The notes beneath the pieces were generated by a model. It did not search any database. It had not been told where the DNA came from and saw only the letters and a program-made list of their open reading frames with translations. From contig JAJEKV010000001.1 of NCBI GenBank assembly GCA_021234155.1, positions 29,652,177-29,716,176 on the forward strand: 64,000 nt of DNA, given 5' to 3'. This document shows, in pieces, positions 32,348-43,605 of the stretch. This DNA comes from Isoetes taiwanensis (taxonomy: Eukaryota; Streptophyta; Lycopodiopsida; Isoetales; Isoetaceae). Position 1 is the stretch's first letter. Every line of letters begins with the position of its first letter. A program made the position numbers and the translations under genes.

Positions 32348-32939
32348 AAGGCAGAAACATAGAAAGGGAGAGGAGAGAGGAGCCAGCAGGATAGGAGGAG
32401 GATAATTAGAGATTTGAAGAAGCACTTTGGAGATAAGACAACAATTCTATACTTAAAAGAAGTAATTCTTCTAGTTTAATAAGAAATACAAAGAAAAAGG
32501 AAGGAAATTAATCTGTTGAAATTGAGAATGAACCCAACATTCCAAGCATTACTATTCCTCTAAAATTTGGGAGCCAAACAAGGATCATTGTTGCAATTGA
32601 GCAACTCTCCAGACAATCCAGCAACCAGGCCTCCAAGCAATTTGAGGTTTCAATCAAAACATAACCAGGGAAAACTTTCTGTTTATTCTATTCACATAGA
32701 CTAATTCTGGCCTGGTCGGCTTCACCTGCAAGGTTAAATTGCGCCCACGATCTTTGATATCTGCCTGGGCGAAATAGGAGTCTGCATCCATGATTGCTTA
32801 AGCCTACAATAACAACATAAAATATGTCTTGTGGCACACGAATTCAACATGCCTTGAGGGACATAGATTCTTCTATTTTCTGATAACAACGACCCTTATT
32901 TGCCTAGAATACACGACTTGTTTGATCGACTTCAAGGAG
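32348..32939. other. Host or TE sequence without recognised feature
   Basis: AT-rich sequence between the open region and the LTR of element F. Nothing further is seen. Confidence 0.4.
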
Positions 32940-35682
32940 TGTTGAAGGTGTTCTTGGCTAACCTGCAACCTCAATGGCTTACGACCTCCAGGTTGCTTCA
33001 GACAACCACTCTGTGCAAGAAAATTGCAAAAAGAAAGCTCAAATTATGAATTAGTACTACTTTCCCAAAACAAGAAAAAGGTGGCTTCAACAAAAATGAT
33101 GCCATTTGCAAGATGATTCGAATTTTGACATGATTTCAATTCAGGGGGCTGCTCAAAGACTCAAGAAATCTAGGGCCAAAAGTCAGATGCCAGTGGATGA
33201 ACAGAGATCTCTCAAATTTGCAGTCCTGACCAAGTCACCCTGGCAGTGAGCTAAGTTTTGCAACTCTCAAAGTGTGAGTCTTTTTTAACTTCTGACATTT
33301 GATCCTATCTCTGACAGGTCTGCACACAAGAATCAGTAAGTGTTTGGCAATGAAATATGTCAAAATGCCTTGAAATTCCATTTTTTTGCACAAAGACTGT
33401 TATAAAGCCAAAACAGCAAGCAAATTTTTGCAGGTAGAATTTTAGTGATTCTTTTTTTACGTTTGACAACTCTTGCCATCTCTGACATATCTACAAGCAG
33501 GGAAAATCAACTTGTTTGGCAAGAATCAATGTAAAAGTGATCAAAATGGATGATTTTTTTTACCAGAATGCTATAATTTTGCAAAAATAGCAAACAAGCT
33601 TTTATAAAATGATTTTTGACACTTCTTTTGAGTTTTAATACTACCTACTTATTCACTATGCAATGTGCAACTCAGAATATAATGCTAAAACTTGCTTAAA
33701 ATAATTAATCTTACAGATATCTCTATGCTTAAACAGTTTAAACTAAGTTTTTTTCTTGGAGACTCGTTCAGGATACAGAATATAATGCAATCTTTCTGAG
33801 ATGTGCTAGGCTTGATTTTTACTTTTTCAAATTTCTCTTTTACCTTTTCACTTCACCTCATTTTGCAACGTTGAATGCAAGTTGGATATAATTTCAGTGC
33901 CAAGGGTCGGATTTTCATTCATATGAATAGCATACAGTCAATCAAATCATTCCCAAACTCTGATGTCTTGGGCGCAGGAGCAATTTGCTTCAAATAAACC
34001 ATGGATTTATGAAGCAAGGAAGGCATATTCAAGCTACAGTCAGTCAAATCGGTCTCTATCAGAGGTGTCTTGATCACTTCTTGCGCCCGAAGCCTCAAAA
34101 AATCTGTAACCACAAATCCCCTTTTCTTATCCCCTGTTTTCGGCCTGTTCTTGGCCAATTCGGTTCAATTCGGTTGTCTTTTTCTTCTAATCATGTTTCT
34201 TGGCATGAAATAGGTCAAGCCGGGAGGTATTAACTACGATTAGGCCGTTGAATCGATTAGAGAATCCGGACCTTGGCATGAATCTGTTTTTAGGGTTCTT
34301 CAAACTTTGGTCAAAATATCCCACATGAATTTTGAAAAAAAGGCAGCTCGAGTATATAAGGCCTAAAAAAACATTGATTATTGAATTAAGCGTGCTATGC
34401 CCACTTGGGATTCGGCCCGTTGCCGTCCCACACGCCCAGGTGTACCACGTGGTTGGGGGAGATTGGATGGGGGAGTGACTAGGCCGGGGGGGTAGATAGG
34501 AAACATTTTTTTATTTTTTCAAATTTGGCACGAATCACAAGAACTCAAAAATGAAGGTCAATATGGGGTCTTTTCCAAAAATTCTTTTTTTCACAAGGAA
34601 TCCTTTTTGATGCTCTACAAGATGGAAGAATCTTTTTGCAAAAAAGAGCATTTGGCTTTTTGGCTCAAAATGGAGGTCAAATTTGATGGTAACAAGTTGA
34701 TGAGGTGACTTGGCAAATGAGTGATGTCATGGCATTTTAGGGTGATGATGTGTCAAGCAAGGTGGCAAAATGACTTTTTTCTAGTCAAAACTTTTTATGA
34801 AGTGGAGGTGATGTGGATGACATGTATATGATGATGTAGAAGCACTTAGAGATGATTGTGGCACCATGGAGTGATGACATGTCACCTAAGGTATCAAAAT
34901 GACTTAACTTAGGTCAAAATTTTTTGTGGCAGGTGACATGTGTATGATGACATGGATATGCTTGGGTGATGATGTGGATGGTACTTGACATTTTTGATGA
35001 TGATGTGGACAATTTGGCACTAGTGCACACAACCATGAATCTTTGATGCAATATCTTGGACATTTTACTCCTCCATGCTTGTTTGAGAAAAATGTGCACT
35101 TTCTCTCTCAAGCTTAACTTTTAGAGAGAGAAGATGATCTTAGACCATAGAAATAGCCAAATTGGGTGGAATTTTTTGCTTTTTTGAAGGTGGTGGATGT
35201 ATGATGGGTGTGTGATGTATGAATGGTGTATTTTGACTAGAAAAAAATCTCTTTGCCAACTTTGGCTAGGGAAGATGATGGTAAGTCAAGAGAATATAAG
35301 TATGAAGCATGTATGATGTTGATGGATGGAATTAAGGTGATGAGATTATGTAAGAAGACTTGTGAAATAGAACTCGTGCTAAAATGACTTGAAACTAGCC
35401 AAATACCAAGGAATCTTGAGGGGTCTTCCACTCTTCATGCTTGAGGGGTCTTCCAATCTTCAAATGCAACTATGCTTACTTGAATCTTTTCCTCCTTGCC
35501 ATGCTTGCATGATATTTAATGAATGTCCTTCTCTTGATTCTTCTACAAAGGTGTCAACTTGTGATCTTCAAAGATGATAGTCTTCATACCTCTAGCACTT
35601 GTACACATGTTTTAGACAAAAGTTAGACACAGATGTGTAGATTGTGTGCATAGCTCTTCTATGCTGCCAAAATGTGGCAGCA
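32940..35682 (-). repeat. LTR of element F, Tat-like Ty3/gypsy (minus strand)
   Basis: On the minus strand it begins TGCTGCCACATTTTGGCAGCA, an 8+5+8 palindrome of the same design as the LTR starts of C and D, and ends CCTTCAACA. Internal blocks align with the LTRs of C and D in the same order (TGCAAGAAAATT, GACCTCCAG, TTGGAAGACCCC). At 2.74 kb it is longer and more diverged than those. As the neighbouring 100 bp match the region next to the 3' LTR of C, it is probably the 3' LTR of F. The outer boundary at 32940 is approximate. Confidence 0.6.
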
Positions 35683-35782
35683 TCATGCCGAACAAAGAAG
35701 GATAGACTGGTCCCCCAACCTCTAGTTGTGCACATGAGTTCTCTAAAGTTCTTGATGGTTGCCAATGTGTAGATATGGTTGG
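35683..35782 (-). mobile_element. Internal fragment of element F next to its LTR
   Basis: CATGCCGAACAAAGAAG and GACTGGTCCCCC align with CTCGCCAAAACAAAAGAA and GGCTGGTCCCC just inside the 3' LTR of element C. The fragment is cut at 35783 by the start of element D, so F is older than D. Confidence 0.5.
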
Positions 35783-37672
35783 TGTTGCCCCCAAAGGGCA
35801 ACATAACCCCTATGAACCAATATTTGTGCAAACTCAACTCCCATGGACATCATCAAGTCAAAGTTACATGAAGATTGGAAGACACTTGTTTGAAGATTGG
35901 AAGATATCATGCTTAGAAGTTTGGAAGACCTTCATCACCAAAAAAGTGAGAAAAATAGTGGTCAAATGGTTATACAAGTCAAGTCACAAGATACATCACC
36001 AAAGCCAACCACAAGGTACTCTTTTTCAAAGTCAAATTTGGATCTCACATAGCTAGAAGACTTTTGGGTAATGAAGATTTGAAGATTTGAAGACCCCCAT
36101 GGTGATCTAGAATTTTTGGTCTTAGTTTATTTCCATCTCCACCTTTTCACACTTTGCTCCATTTTTTTGCTTTGATTCATTTTCACTTCACCCTTATCTC
36201 ATATTTCCATCACATCTCCCTTATCTTGCCATAAGACCGTGACTTTGACCATTTCTTCAAATATATTTTCCTAGGTCAAAATAAACTAGGGTTATGTGGT
36301 CAAACTTTTTGTCATCATTTTCACTTCACCATCTCATCCATTCCATTTCCATAACCTTGAAACACTTGGCCTTTTTTGAAACACCCCCTCCCCCCACCAT
36401 GGAATATTAAAATTCTAGTGGTATGATTAGGGTATCACTCTAGATCCCTTAAAGATGCTCCATGCCACGTGGCAAAGCCAGATATGCCCCCTAATTCTGG
36501 GAAAGCATCTCAAAAAGATTCCTAAGGTTCCAAAAAATTCAAAGGGTTGAAGAACCCTAAAAATAGGAAATCCGTTCGAACTGGCCAGAATCCTCCATTA
36601 CTGCCTTCATTTCCTCCCGAATCCTTGTTCTCCACTTCTCTGCTACCCAACAAACCTATAATTAAGCCTAAGATTCTGGATCCATTCAAAATTGAAATAA
36701 ATCCTGGAGTGATCGACACAGAATTTTTGAAGGCCCAGAAGTGATCAAGGAAGTTTCAGAGCAATCAAGAAGCAGATTCGAGCATCCTTGAGTTCCCTGT
36801 GCACTCCCTCAATTGGAAAATTATTCCATTTGGGAAAATTCTCTATTATTATCTTGACAATATGAAAAGCTGTGTCTAGAAAGTGCTGAATTACTTTCTG
36901 ATATAGCCCCGTAATGTTTATGACTTGAAATGCCAATTTGCATTGATTAATTTCTCAAAAATTCCATCTGATACAATTTCTAGCAATTTTCCTCATTCAA
37001 AAATCAAAAAAATCATATTTTCTTGCATATATTGCTTCACCATCGAGTTGCACTTCATATTCAGGACATATAGCATCTGTGTGCTTTGAAAAAACTCAAA
37101 AAAACCATTTGAATCCAAAGTTGTAAATTTTTTATTGCTGTTTACAGTATTCTTGACTGTAAATTGGCAAATCTGCATGCAAATCCTATCTCCTTGTATT
37201 CAAATCCAACTTTGACTGCATGCCCCCATTCTAGACTACAATTTGAAACTATTTGCTTTGGAATTTCTCAAAAAACCTTTCAGGAACTCGAGTTACAAAT
37301 TTTTGAGCTCTGATTTGCAGTCTGACTTGCATTGACCAAAAATTGACTTGAGTTTGGACTCGAATAAATCTCAGATCCTAGCTCTGACTTGGTCAGGAAT
37401 TTCACCATTGCATTCTAGCAACTTTTCTCTGTAAGTCTGAGCAATCAGACCAAGGAAAAAGGTCAAGATCTAACAGCAATAGTTCTTGAGCCACTGCTAC
37501 ATAAATCTAGAATTGGGAAGGTATGAGTATTTGATTCTTTTGCATGTTGTGGCCTGTTTTTTCTTGAAAAGACTGATCACCTTAAGTGATCTGGAGGTCC
37601 TAACCCCAACTTGAGCCTAAAGCTTGAGTTGGCTTCTTGAGTTTGATTCTTAAGCCAGGTTGAGGGTCAACA
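35783..37672 (+). repeat. 5' LTR of element D
   Basis: It starts TGTTGCCCCCAAAGGGCAACA, an 8+5+8 palindrome, and ends AGGGTCAACA. Length is 1890 bp, close to the 1937-bp left LTR of C, with which it aligns over both ends and scattered internal blocks. Confidence 0.85.
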
Positions 37673-37675
37673 TCT

Positions 37676-37693
37676 TGGAGGTCCTACCGAGAT
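37676..37693 (+). promoter_or_regulatory. Primer binding site of element D, probably tRNA-Gln
   Basis: TGGAGGTCCTACCGAGAT lies three bases after the LTR. Its complement ends GGTAGGACCTCCA, as I recall the 3' end of plant glutamine tRNA. The same 18 bases are at the matching place in C. Confidence 0.65.
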
Positions 37694-37715
37694 CCTGCCT
37701 GGATCTCAAGAACTC

Positions 37716-39836
37716 ATGGCTCCCAAGCAAAGAATACATGCTGATCCTGATCATGTGGAAGAACCTGAGACATCAGAACCCTGCAGAGACAGGCCTCTAC
37801 CTTCAAATTTCTCTTCCAGTTTGCTTTCTAGTATGCCTTATCAATTGGAGTTGAATGTTCCAGTTCCCTTACCAATATTTGATTCTAGTATGAATGCCAA
37901 CCATTTCTTGAGAGTTTTTGAGGAGTATTATAGGGATTATGGGTTCAAGAAAGGCTGTAAGCTATTAAAATTTGAGAAATGCTTCAGAGAAGGGGATGAG
38001 GCTGGAGCTTGGCTGACTTATGAGAAACTCATAGGAGCTTCTACCTGGGATGACCTCACCAACAAGTTCTTGGAACGTTTTGGTAAGCTAGTTGCTCCAC
38101 AAGATCTTGTTAATGAATTGCATTCCTTTTCTATTCGAGCAGGTGAAAGTGTGAACCAGTACAAGGAAAGATTCAGTACCTACATGAGCAAGTGCCAAAA
38201 AAGCCAAGTTCCCATTTCTACTCTCTTTCTGGTATCTTCTTTTATCAACGGCTTGGGTCCTAGGCCAGAAATCCAAAGGAAGCTTCTCAAGATCCAAGCT
38301 GCTGAAGGATTTGACTCCATCTACAAAGTTTTTGCCAAAACTACTGAGCTTACCATAATGTTTTCTATCCTACCAGAGAAACACAACATTTCTCATCATG
38401 ACCCTTTCTATCCGGACAACACTGATGGCCCCTATGAGCCTCACCATTCTGTCCCAATTTATGCTATCAAAGATAAGAAGAAGACCAAGGAGGAGGAAGC
38501 TGAAGCACAGCTTCTAGAGGTAAAATCTGATCTGTCAAATGTCATTGAAGCTCTAGTAGAGGTAACTAAGAAAACATCTAGAATAGGAAGAGTTTATCCA
38601 GAATGCGTTCATTGTAATAAAACTACACACTCAGTTGATATTTGTTTCTATAGAGTGTGTCCTAAATGCAATAGAAAAGGCCATTTTGGAAGAGAGTGTC
38701 CCGTGTGTACTTTTTGTAAAGAAATAGGCCATACTGATCTTAGATGTGCTATTAAGGAATATTTTGCCAAGCAGGAGAAGGAGAAGCAACCAGAGCCAGT
38801 TTCTGTTGTGAGATTCATGGAGACAAGCACCTCTATAAGGTTTATACAGGCTACTGATTTACCTAAGGTAGAAGAGGTCATGGTAGTGCAAACTAGGAGC
38901 ATGAATGTCACTGATAAGCTAGTTGAGTCAAGTACATGTGCCTTTAAGGACACTGAACCTCAAAAACCTGCTGAGAAAGTTCTCCCTCAAGTCATAGCTC
39001 CACCCCCACAGCAAAAGTATGGTAAGAAAGATCAGGAAGGTGATGAGTTAGACATTTTGCTTAAAAATTCTAAAGTAAGTGTAGATCTATTTACTTTGTT
39101 AAAAATAACCCCTAGATATAGAAAAAGATTACTGCAACAAACTGATAATGTTGAGTCTATAGCTCGTGTTAATTTCACAGATATTTCCAACTTTGTTTTA
39201 GCCCAACAAGAGGAGGACCCTGGTGCTTTTAGCTATTTAGCAACTTTGGGAGGATTTATCCTCTCAAATGTGTTTTTAGATGGTGGATCTCCTCTAAATA
39301 TAATGCCTTACCATGTTATGAAGAAATGTGGCCTAGAAGTAGACAAAAGATCCTCTGTTCTACTGAAATCTTTCTATAATGCCAAAATAGCTCCTGTTGG
39401 TGTAGTAACTAAAGTGCCTGTTAATACTGAAGGTATAATAGTTGCTGCCAATTTCATTGTAGTTGCATTTGAAGATGTAGGTGATGGCACAGATATATAT
39501 GATCTTCTGCTTGGAAGGAGATGGATGGCCATAGTTGATGCTAGACCAGTCTGGTCCCAAGGAAGATGCACCATTACCAATGGCTCACAAACATCTACTC
39601 TTTACAACCAAGAAGGGTCTTGTGATGAAAATGTGAAGGTAAATTTTATCACGGAGCTGCTGGTTGAGGAACCTTTAGGATCCTACAAGATTCCTATTCC
39701 TACAGGTAATAAGGGTGAAGTTGTTCCTCTCATTGTAGAATGTACCTCTACCCCTACTCATGGTAAAGAGGGATGTCTATGGTTTGATGGTGGTATATCC
39801 AAGAAATTAAAATTGCTTCCTCTTCTGTTGTATTGA
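37716..39836 (+). CDS. gag-pro: gag-protease of element D
   Basis: ATG at 37716 (MAPKQRIHADPDHVEEPETS), 706 codons. Residues of about 40-260 form a gag core (FEEYYRDYGF, WLTYEKLIGASTWDDL, NKFLERFGKL, YKERFSTY). Three CCHC zinc knuckles follow in a row near 38600-38750 (CVHCNKTTHSVDIC, CPKCNRKGHFGREC, CTFCKEIGHTDLRC). Protease has FLDGGSPLNIM near residue 520 with DGGS at the active-site place, then DLLLGRRWMA. The last residues WFDGGISKK belong to the following RNase H domain, cut off by a one-base frameshift near 39810. Apart from that the frame is intact. Confidence 0.9.
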   Translation: MAPKQRIHADPDHVEEPETSEPCRDRPLPSNFSSSLLSSMPYQLELNVPVPLPIFDSSMNANHFLRVFEEYYRDYGFKKGCKLLKFEKCFREGDEAGAWLTYEKLIGASTWDDLTNKFLERFGKLVAPQDLVNELHSFSIRAGESVNQYKERFSTYMSKCQKSQVPISTLFLVSSFINGLGPRPEIQRKLLKIQAAEGFDSIYKVFAKTTELTIMFSILPEKHNISHHDPFYPDNTDGPYEPHHSVPIYAIKDKKKTKEEEAEAQLLEVKSDLSNVIEALVEVTKKTSRIGRVYPECVHCNKTTHSVDICFYRVCPKCNRKGHFGRECPVCTFCKEIGHTDLRCAIKEYFAKQEKEKQPEPVSVVRFMETSTSIRFIQATDLPKVEEVMVVQTRSMNVTDKLVESSTCAFKDTEPQKPAEKVLPQVIAPPPQQKYGKKDQEGDELDILLKNSKVSVDLFTLLKITPRYRKRLLQQTDNVESIARVNFTDISNFVLAQQEEDPGAFSYLATLGGFILSNVFLDGGSPLNIMPYHVMKKCGLEVDKRSSVLLKSFYNAKIAPVGVVTKVPVNTEGIIVAANFIVVAFEDVGDGTDIYDLLLGRRWMAIVDARPVWSQGRCTITNGSQTSTLYNQEGSCDENVKVNFITELLVEEPLGSYKIPIPTGNKGEVVPLIVECTSTPTHGKEGCLWFDGGISKKLKLLPLLLY

Positions 39837-40165
39837 AAGATGCTTCTAACAAACTCTTATCTAAAGTTGGGAGGATCTACCCTCGGGTAACCTCTAATGT
39901 GGCAGAATATAAAGCTTTGATTGCAGGATTACAAGAGGCCAAGGCAATGGACATCTCTCACATTCACATCTTTGGTTATTCTCAAATGGTCTGCAGACAA
40001 GTCAGTGGAGAATATCAGGCAAAACATGCTGGCATGGAAGTTCTGAGGAACCAAGTTCAGGGATTGTTGGCTCTTTCACCTCTTGGCAGATCTCTCACAT
40101 CCCAAGGGAGCAGAATTGGGAGGCTGATGCCCTGTGCAGAGAAACCTTAATGACACACCTATCTG
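39776..40165 (+). pseudogene. RNase H domain of element D, placed between protease and RT
   Basis: Across two frameshifts it reads WFDGGISKK, then SNVAEYKALIAGLQEAKAMD, then HIHIFGYSQM, then ISHIPREQNWEADAL. This is a complete RNase HI pattern with acidic residues in FDGG, EYKAL and EADAL. The third catalytic Asp, GDSQ in element C, is Tyr here (GYSQ). Tat-lineage elements are known for an extra RNase H, usually described downstream of RT. Here and in C it is upstream. It would remove RNA from RNA:DNA hybrids. Confidence 0.78.
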
Positions 40166-40311
40166 AGGGATCCATTCCAGAAGATGAGCTAGAAGACTCA
40201 GAGATCAAAGAGTTGTGTCCTATCTTAGTTATAGAAACCTCATAAAAAGTTCAGCCTAAGGAAGTTATTATCACCAAAAATGGTCAGCAAAGGACCCCCT
40301 TTGTAGGAGAT

Positions 40312-41175
40312 TTGTTTGACACTCAAAGTGAGGAAGAAGTTACTAAGTTTTTTGAAGAAAGAAGGGAGGATGTGTTTGCTTGGGACTATTCTGAGCTCAC
40401 TGGTATTCAGGAAGAAATATGTCAGTTTGAAATAAAAATAAAAGAAGGATGTAAACATGTTTTCCAAAAATTGAGAAGGATTAACACTTCCCTCCTGGAT
40501 TTGATCAAAGAAGAGCTCCATAAAATGATGGACGCAGGTGTTATCATTAAGATTATTAACCCTGAATGGGTGTCTTGTATTGTGCCAGTAGAAAAAAAGG
40601 GGGGAGCATTAAGGATCTGCATAGATTATAGAGACCTCAATAAGGCCACTATTAAGGATTGCTACCCTCTGCCCTTTTTAGAAGAAATTCTGTATGCTCT
40701 AACTGGTAAGGACATGTACTCTTTCTTAGATGGATTCTCAGGGTTCAACCAGATCAGCATTAAAAAGGAAGACCAGCCAAAGACTGCATTTATCACTCCC
40801 TGGGGCACTTATGGTATGAAGAGAATGCCATTTGGCCTGATGAATGCTCCAGCCACTTTTCAAAGAGCTATGGATGTCATTTTTAGGACTATGTCTACTG
40901 AAGAGCTAAGAATCTATTTGGATGATCTTTGTTTAGGTTCTAGCCCTACTAATCATTTGGCATTGCTTGCAAGAATATGTTCCTTGTGCAGGGATTCTGG
41001 AGTTAACCTGGACCCAAAGAAATGCATATTCTTTTCCTCTAAAGGGCAATTGTTGGGACATGAAGTCTCTAGCAAAGGTATTCAAGTTGCACAAGACAAG
41101 GTCGAGGCCCTTAAGAAGTTAGTACCCCCTAAGAATTTGAGACAGGTAAAAAGTTTTATAGGTATGACCAGTTTT
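40312..41175 (+). CDS. pol: Reverse transcriptase of element D, cut by element B
   Basis: The frame includes [50 protein letters not shown] and the catalytic IYLDDLCLGS. Ty3/gypsy RT reaches LRQVKSFIGMTSF, after which the sequence becomes the LTR of B. All visible RT motifs are intact. RNase H and integrase would follow outside the window. Confidence 0.92.
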
Positions 41176-42812
41176 TGTGACATTTCAGGGGAATATATGC
41201 CATAAATACGTATATTCCTGGACCCATCACTATACAAGTCTACTCTTGTAGCCTTGTATACCTTAGGAAGTGGCAATGGGTGCACATCTAAGTTAAATGC
41301 TTAACTTAGATAACCTTAGGATAAGGCCCATTTCCACATGGCCTTATCCTATTGGGCAACTGCCACACGGCCCCACCCCATTGGTGCCACGTGGCATCCC
41401 ATGTGGACCCTAACTTAGCCTAAACCCTAACCCTAAACCTCTTTTCCTGACCCTAGCACCCTGTAACCCATCTACGCACTCAAAACTCCGTTTCGAGCAC
41501 CGTTTGCTATGGCATAGTCTAGTGCAGCAGCCCCCGGAGTGTGGATTCGATCTTGGAGCAAGTGCAGCTTCGACCAATTCGAAGACCATGGAGACGCCAG
41601 GATTGGGAGGGAGTGCTTCTGGAGCAGGTATGTAGAGTAGTGCTCTTGGTAGTTCATCTGGAAGTTGGCACTCCAGATGGGTTAGTATTTCGTATCTAGA
41701 GTAGAGCCATCCTAGAACCCTTGTTGAACATCTTGAACCCTAATCAAGGAACCCTAACTGTAAGTTAGATATGTATGATTAGGTTACGATGTTCTTATGA
41801 TGATTATCATGTTATGATGCTATGTGATGTTGGTTGATCATGTTTGCTCCTCTTGTATTGGGAAGGGGGGTAGAGACCTAGTAGCCATTATGTAGTATGC
41901 TCCTAGTTAGATCCCTTAGTTCCTATTATATGCGGCCTGTGCATAGGAGCCCACCGGGCTATAGGGGCTATGATGTGACTCAGCACTACACAATGGGGCT
42001 AGAGGCAATACGGAGGGAGGATCCCTGCTGAGCGTGACTACTAGGGATCCCATAGAGGCCTAGGCCTATGGTCGGTCACTTTGTGTGGGCCGGACATGGG
42101 TCCGACACCTCCTGGGGCGATGGTGTCGCCCTGCCTCTCAGGAGTTGCAAGTGTCGGCTTGGTTCCTGTTTTGGAGGGTTAAGTCGGGTACGAATCGTGT
42201 GTCGCCACGATTCTCTAGCTGCACGTGGAACCTCTAGACCCCGGGAAGGGGAGATGCAACCCTTCCTGCCTCGACGGACCGGGGAGATGCAACCTGAAGT
42301 AGTCCCGATGGGTGATACCATGGGATTGCATATCCGGAAGGCTAGAGTCATGTCATAGCCCGATCTAGCTCATTCTGCAAAGTATGCACAGGAGGAGCGG
42401 ATGGAGTGGTCAACCCTAGCCATTGTCTATAGCCAGCCCCGCCATTGTTATGACTCAGTCTGCTCTATCTTGAGGCCTAGCCAGTCAGTCATCCTCCTTA
42501 TGAGTCGGAGCCATGGGTAGGAGCTCTCATGTTTTATGGCATATGATTATCTTCTTTGTAGTTATGGATATGTGGATGGGCTACCGATGTAGTATGATGT
42601 GTCGATATTGCTAGTTCTGACGTTGTTTATGCATCCGCTGTGATAGGAACCCCTAGGGGAAGGGCGCGCAAGACACCTTCGTGTCCCCTTCCCACACTAA
42701 GGTCATCCCCGAGTGCGGGATAGACGGAGGGCCCGTGCGGTCGAGGGACCGGATGGGGGATTTCCTGCAGAGTGTACGGCCGGGCGCCGTATATTCAGTA
42801 GGGAGCATCACA
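41176..42812 (+). repeat. 5' LTR of element B
   Basis: It starts TGTGACATTTCAGGGG and ends GGAGCATCACA, 1637 bp, and matches the partial 3' LTR from 59306. It shares blocks with LTR A (TTGTATTGGGAAGGGGGGTAG, CCTGTGCA, GTCAGTCATCC). AAACCCTAACCCTAAACC at 41422-41439 is telomere-repeat-like. A CAG|GTATGT donor-like site lies at 41625-41633. The primer site right after it has lost its first bases: ATCAGAGC remains at 42813-42820. Confidence 0.9.
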
Positions 42813-42820
42813 ATCAGAGC

Positions 42821-43374
42821 GATGTTCTTGGTTGACCAGGAACTAGCACTGACCATGTCCCTAAAAGTAGTCTAACGGGCCTAATATGGTGTGAAATGAA
42901 AAATTTCCACCATGGAACCTCAAAAATAGGGGAAAAAATTTTCTCCTAGGTAGTGGGTCCGTAAGAATAGGCTAAGTTGTTAGACGAGGAAAAAGAATGA
43001 GTCAAATTAACATTCTAGTAAAAGTGGAGTGAAAATTATGCATCAGCATCATGTTTCACCTAAAATGGGTCGAAGAATCATGCCAATCCGAGACCTGGGT
43101 GAAAAATGGTGCAAATTTATAATTAACACATCAAACCATTAGGAAAAATTCGAAATTATAGTATAATACATTATTAAGTATATATTAATAATTAGATATA
43201 TTAGAGTATTTAATAAGGGGGGCTAATTATTAGGCCTATTAATGGTAGAAGAATATTCCCTAGAGCATCTTCCCTTTTAAATATCTTCTTGCCACCTCAT
43301 TTCCCCCCTAACCTTGCCTAAATCCTTCTCTCGCTTGGTCAGCTTAACGTAATCAGTTTCTTTAACCGTAAGAC
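42821..43374 (+). other. Leader of element B
   Basis: AT-rich non-coding leader. TTTCACC and GGTGAAA at about 43051-43107 form an inverted pair. A CTTTTAAATATC TATA-like site at about 43273 is followed by a long pyrimidine tract ending TTGGTCAG, about 30 bases before the ORF1 ATG. The 65-bp hairpins of A are absent. Confidence 0.45.
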
Positions 43375-43605
43375 ATGGCAAGGACCAAATGCACCATGAG
43401 GAAGTATAGCCCAAGGCGGACCCCTTCGATGGCAGCAGCAGCTGGAGGCCATGGGAAGCAGATCCCCGAGCACCTTCGACCACGGCAGAACGAAGAATCG
43501 TCCAGCTCAACGGACGAAACTTTCCATGCGTCGCAGGAGGAGGCCCAGAGCAGCTCTTCGTCGATCGAGACACAACGAACCGACAAGACCCGTCATCTCG
43601 GTCCC
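43375..43605 (+). pseudogene. H3-like ORF1 of element B, N-terminal part with an H3 tail
   Basis: ATG at 43375 reads MARTKCTMRKYSPRRTPSMA. Compared with the H3 tail, A1, R2, T3, K4, T6, R8 and K9 are kept. Residues 5 and 7 differ and S10 is replaced by Tyr. A Ser/Glu-rich stretch follows (EESSSSTDETFHASQEE). The frame is broken at 43605 by insertion of element C, and the TSD GTCCC (43601-43605) is repeated at 52353-52357, where the protein continues. Tail and fold together make this an H3-derived gene and not a chance similarity. Confidence 0.85.
43601..43605. repeat. Target site duplication of element C, left copy (GTCCC)
   Basis: Matches 52353-52357 on the other side of C. Confidence 0.88.

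Larger units (their letters stand above)
35783..41175 (+). mobile_element. Element D: Tat-like Ty3/gypsy retrotransposon, 5' half
   Basis: The 5' LTR is 35783-37672, the primer site 37676-37693, then gag-protease, an RNase H domain and RT, all on the plus strand. The RT frame stops abruptly at 41175, where the LTR of element B begins, so the rest of D lies beyond B and outside this window. Confidence 0.88.
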
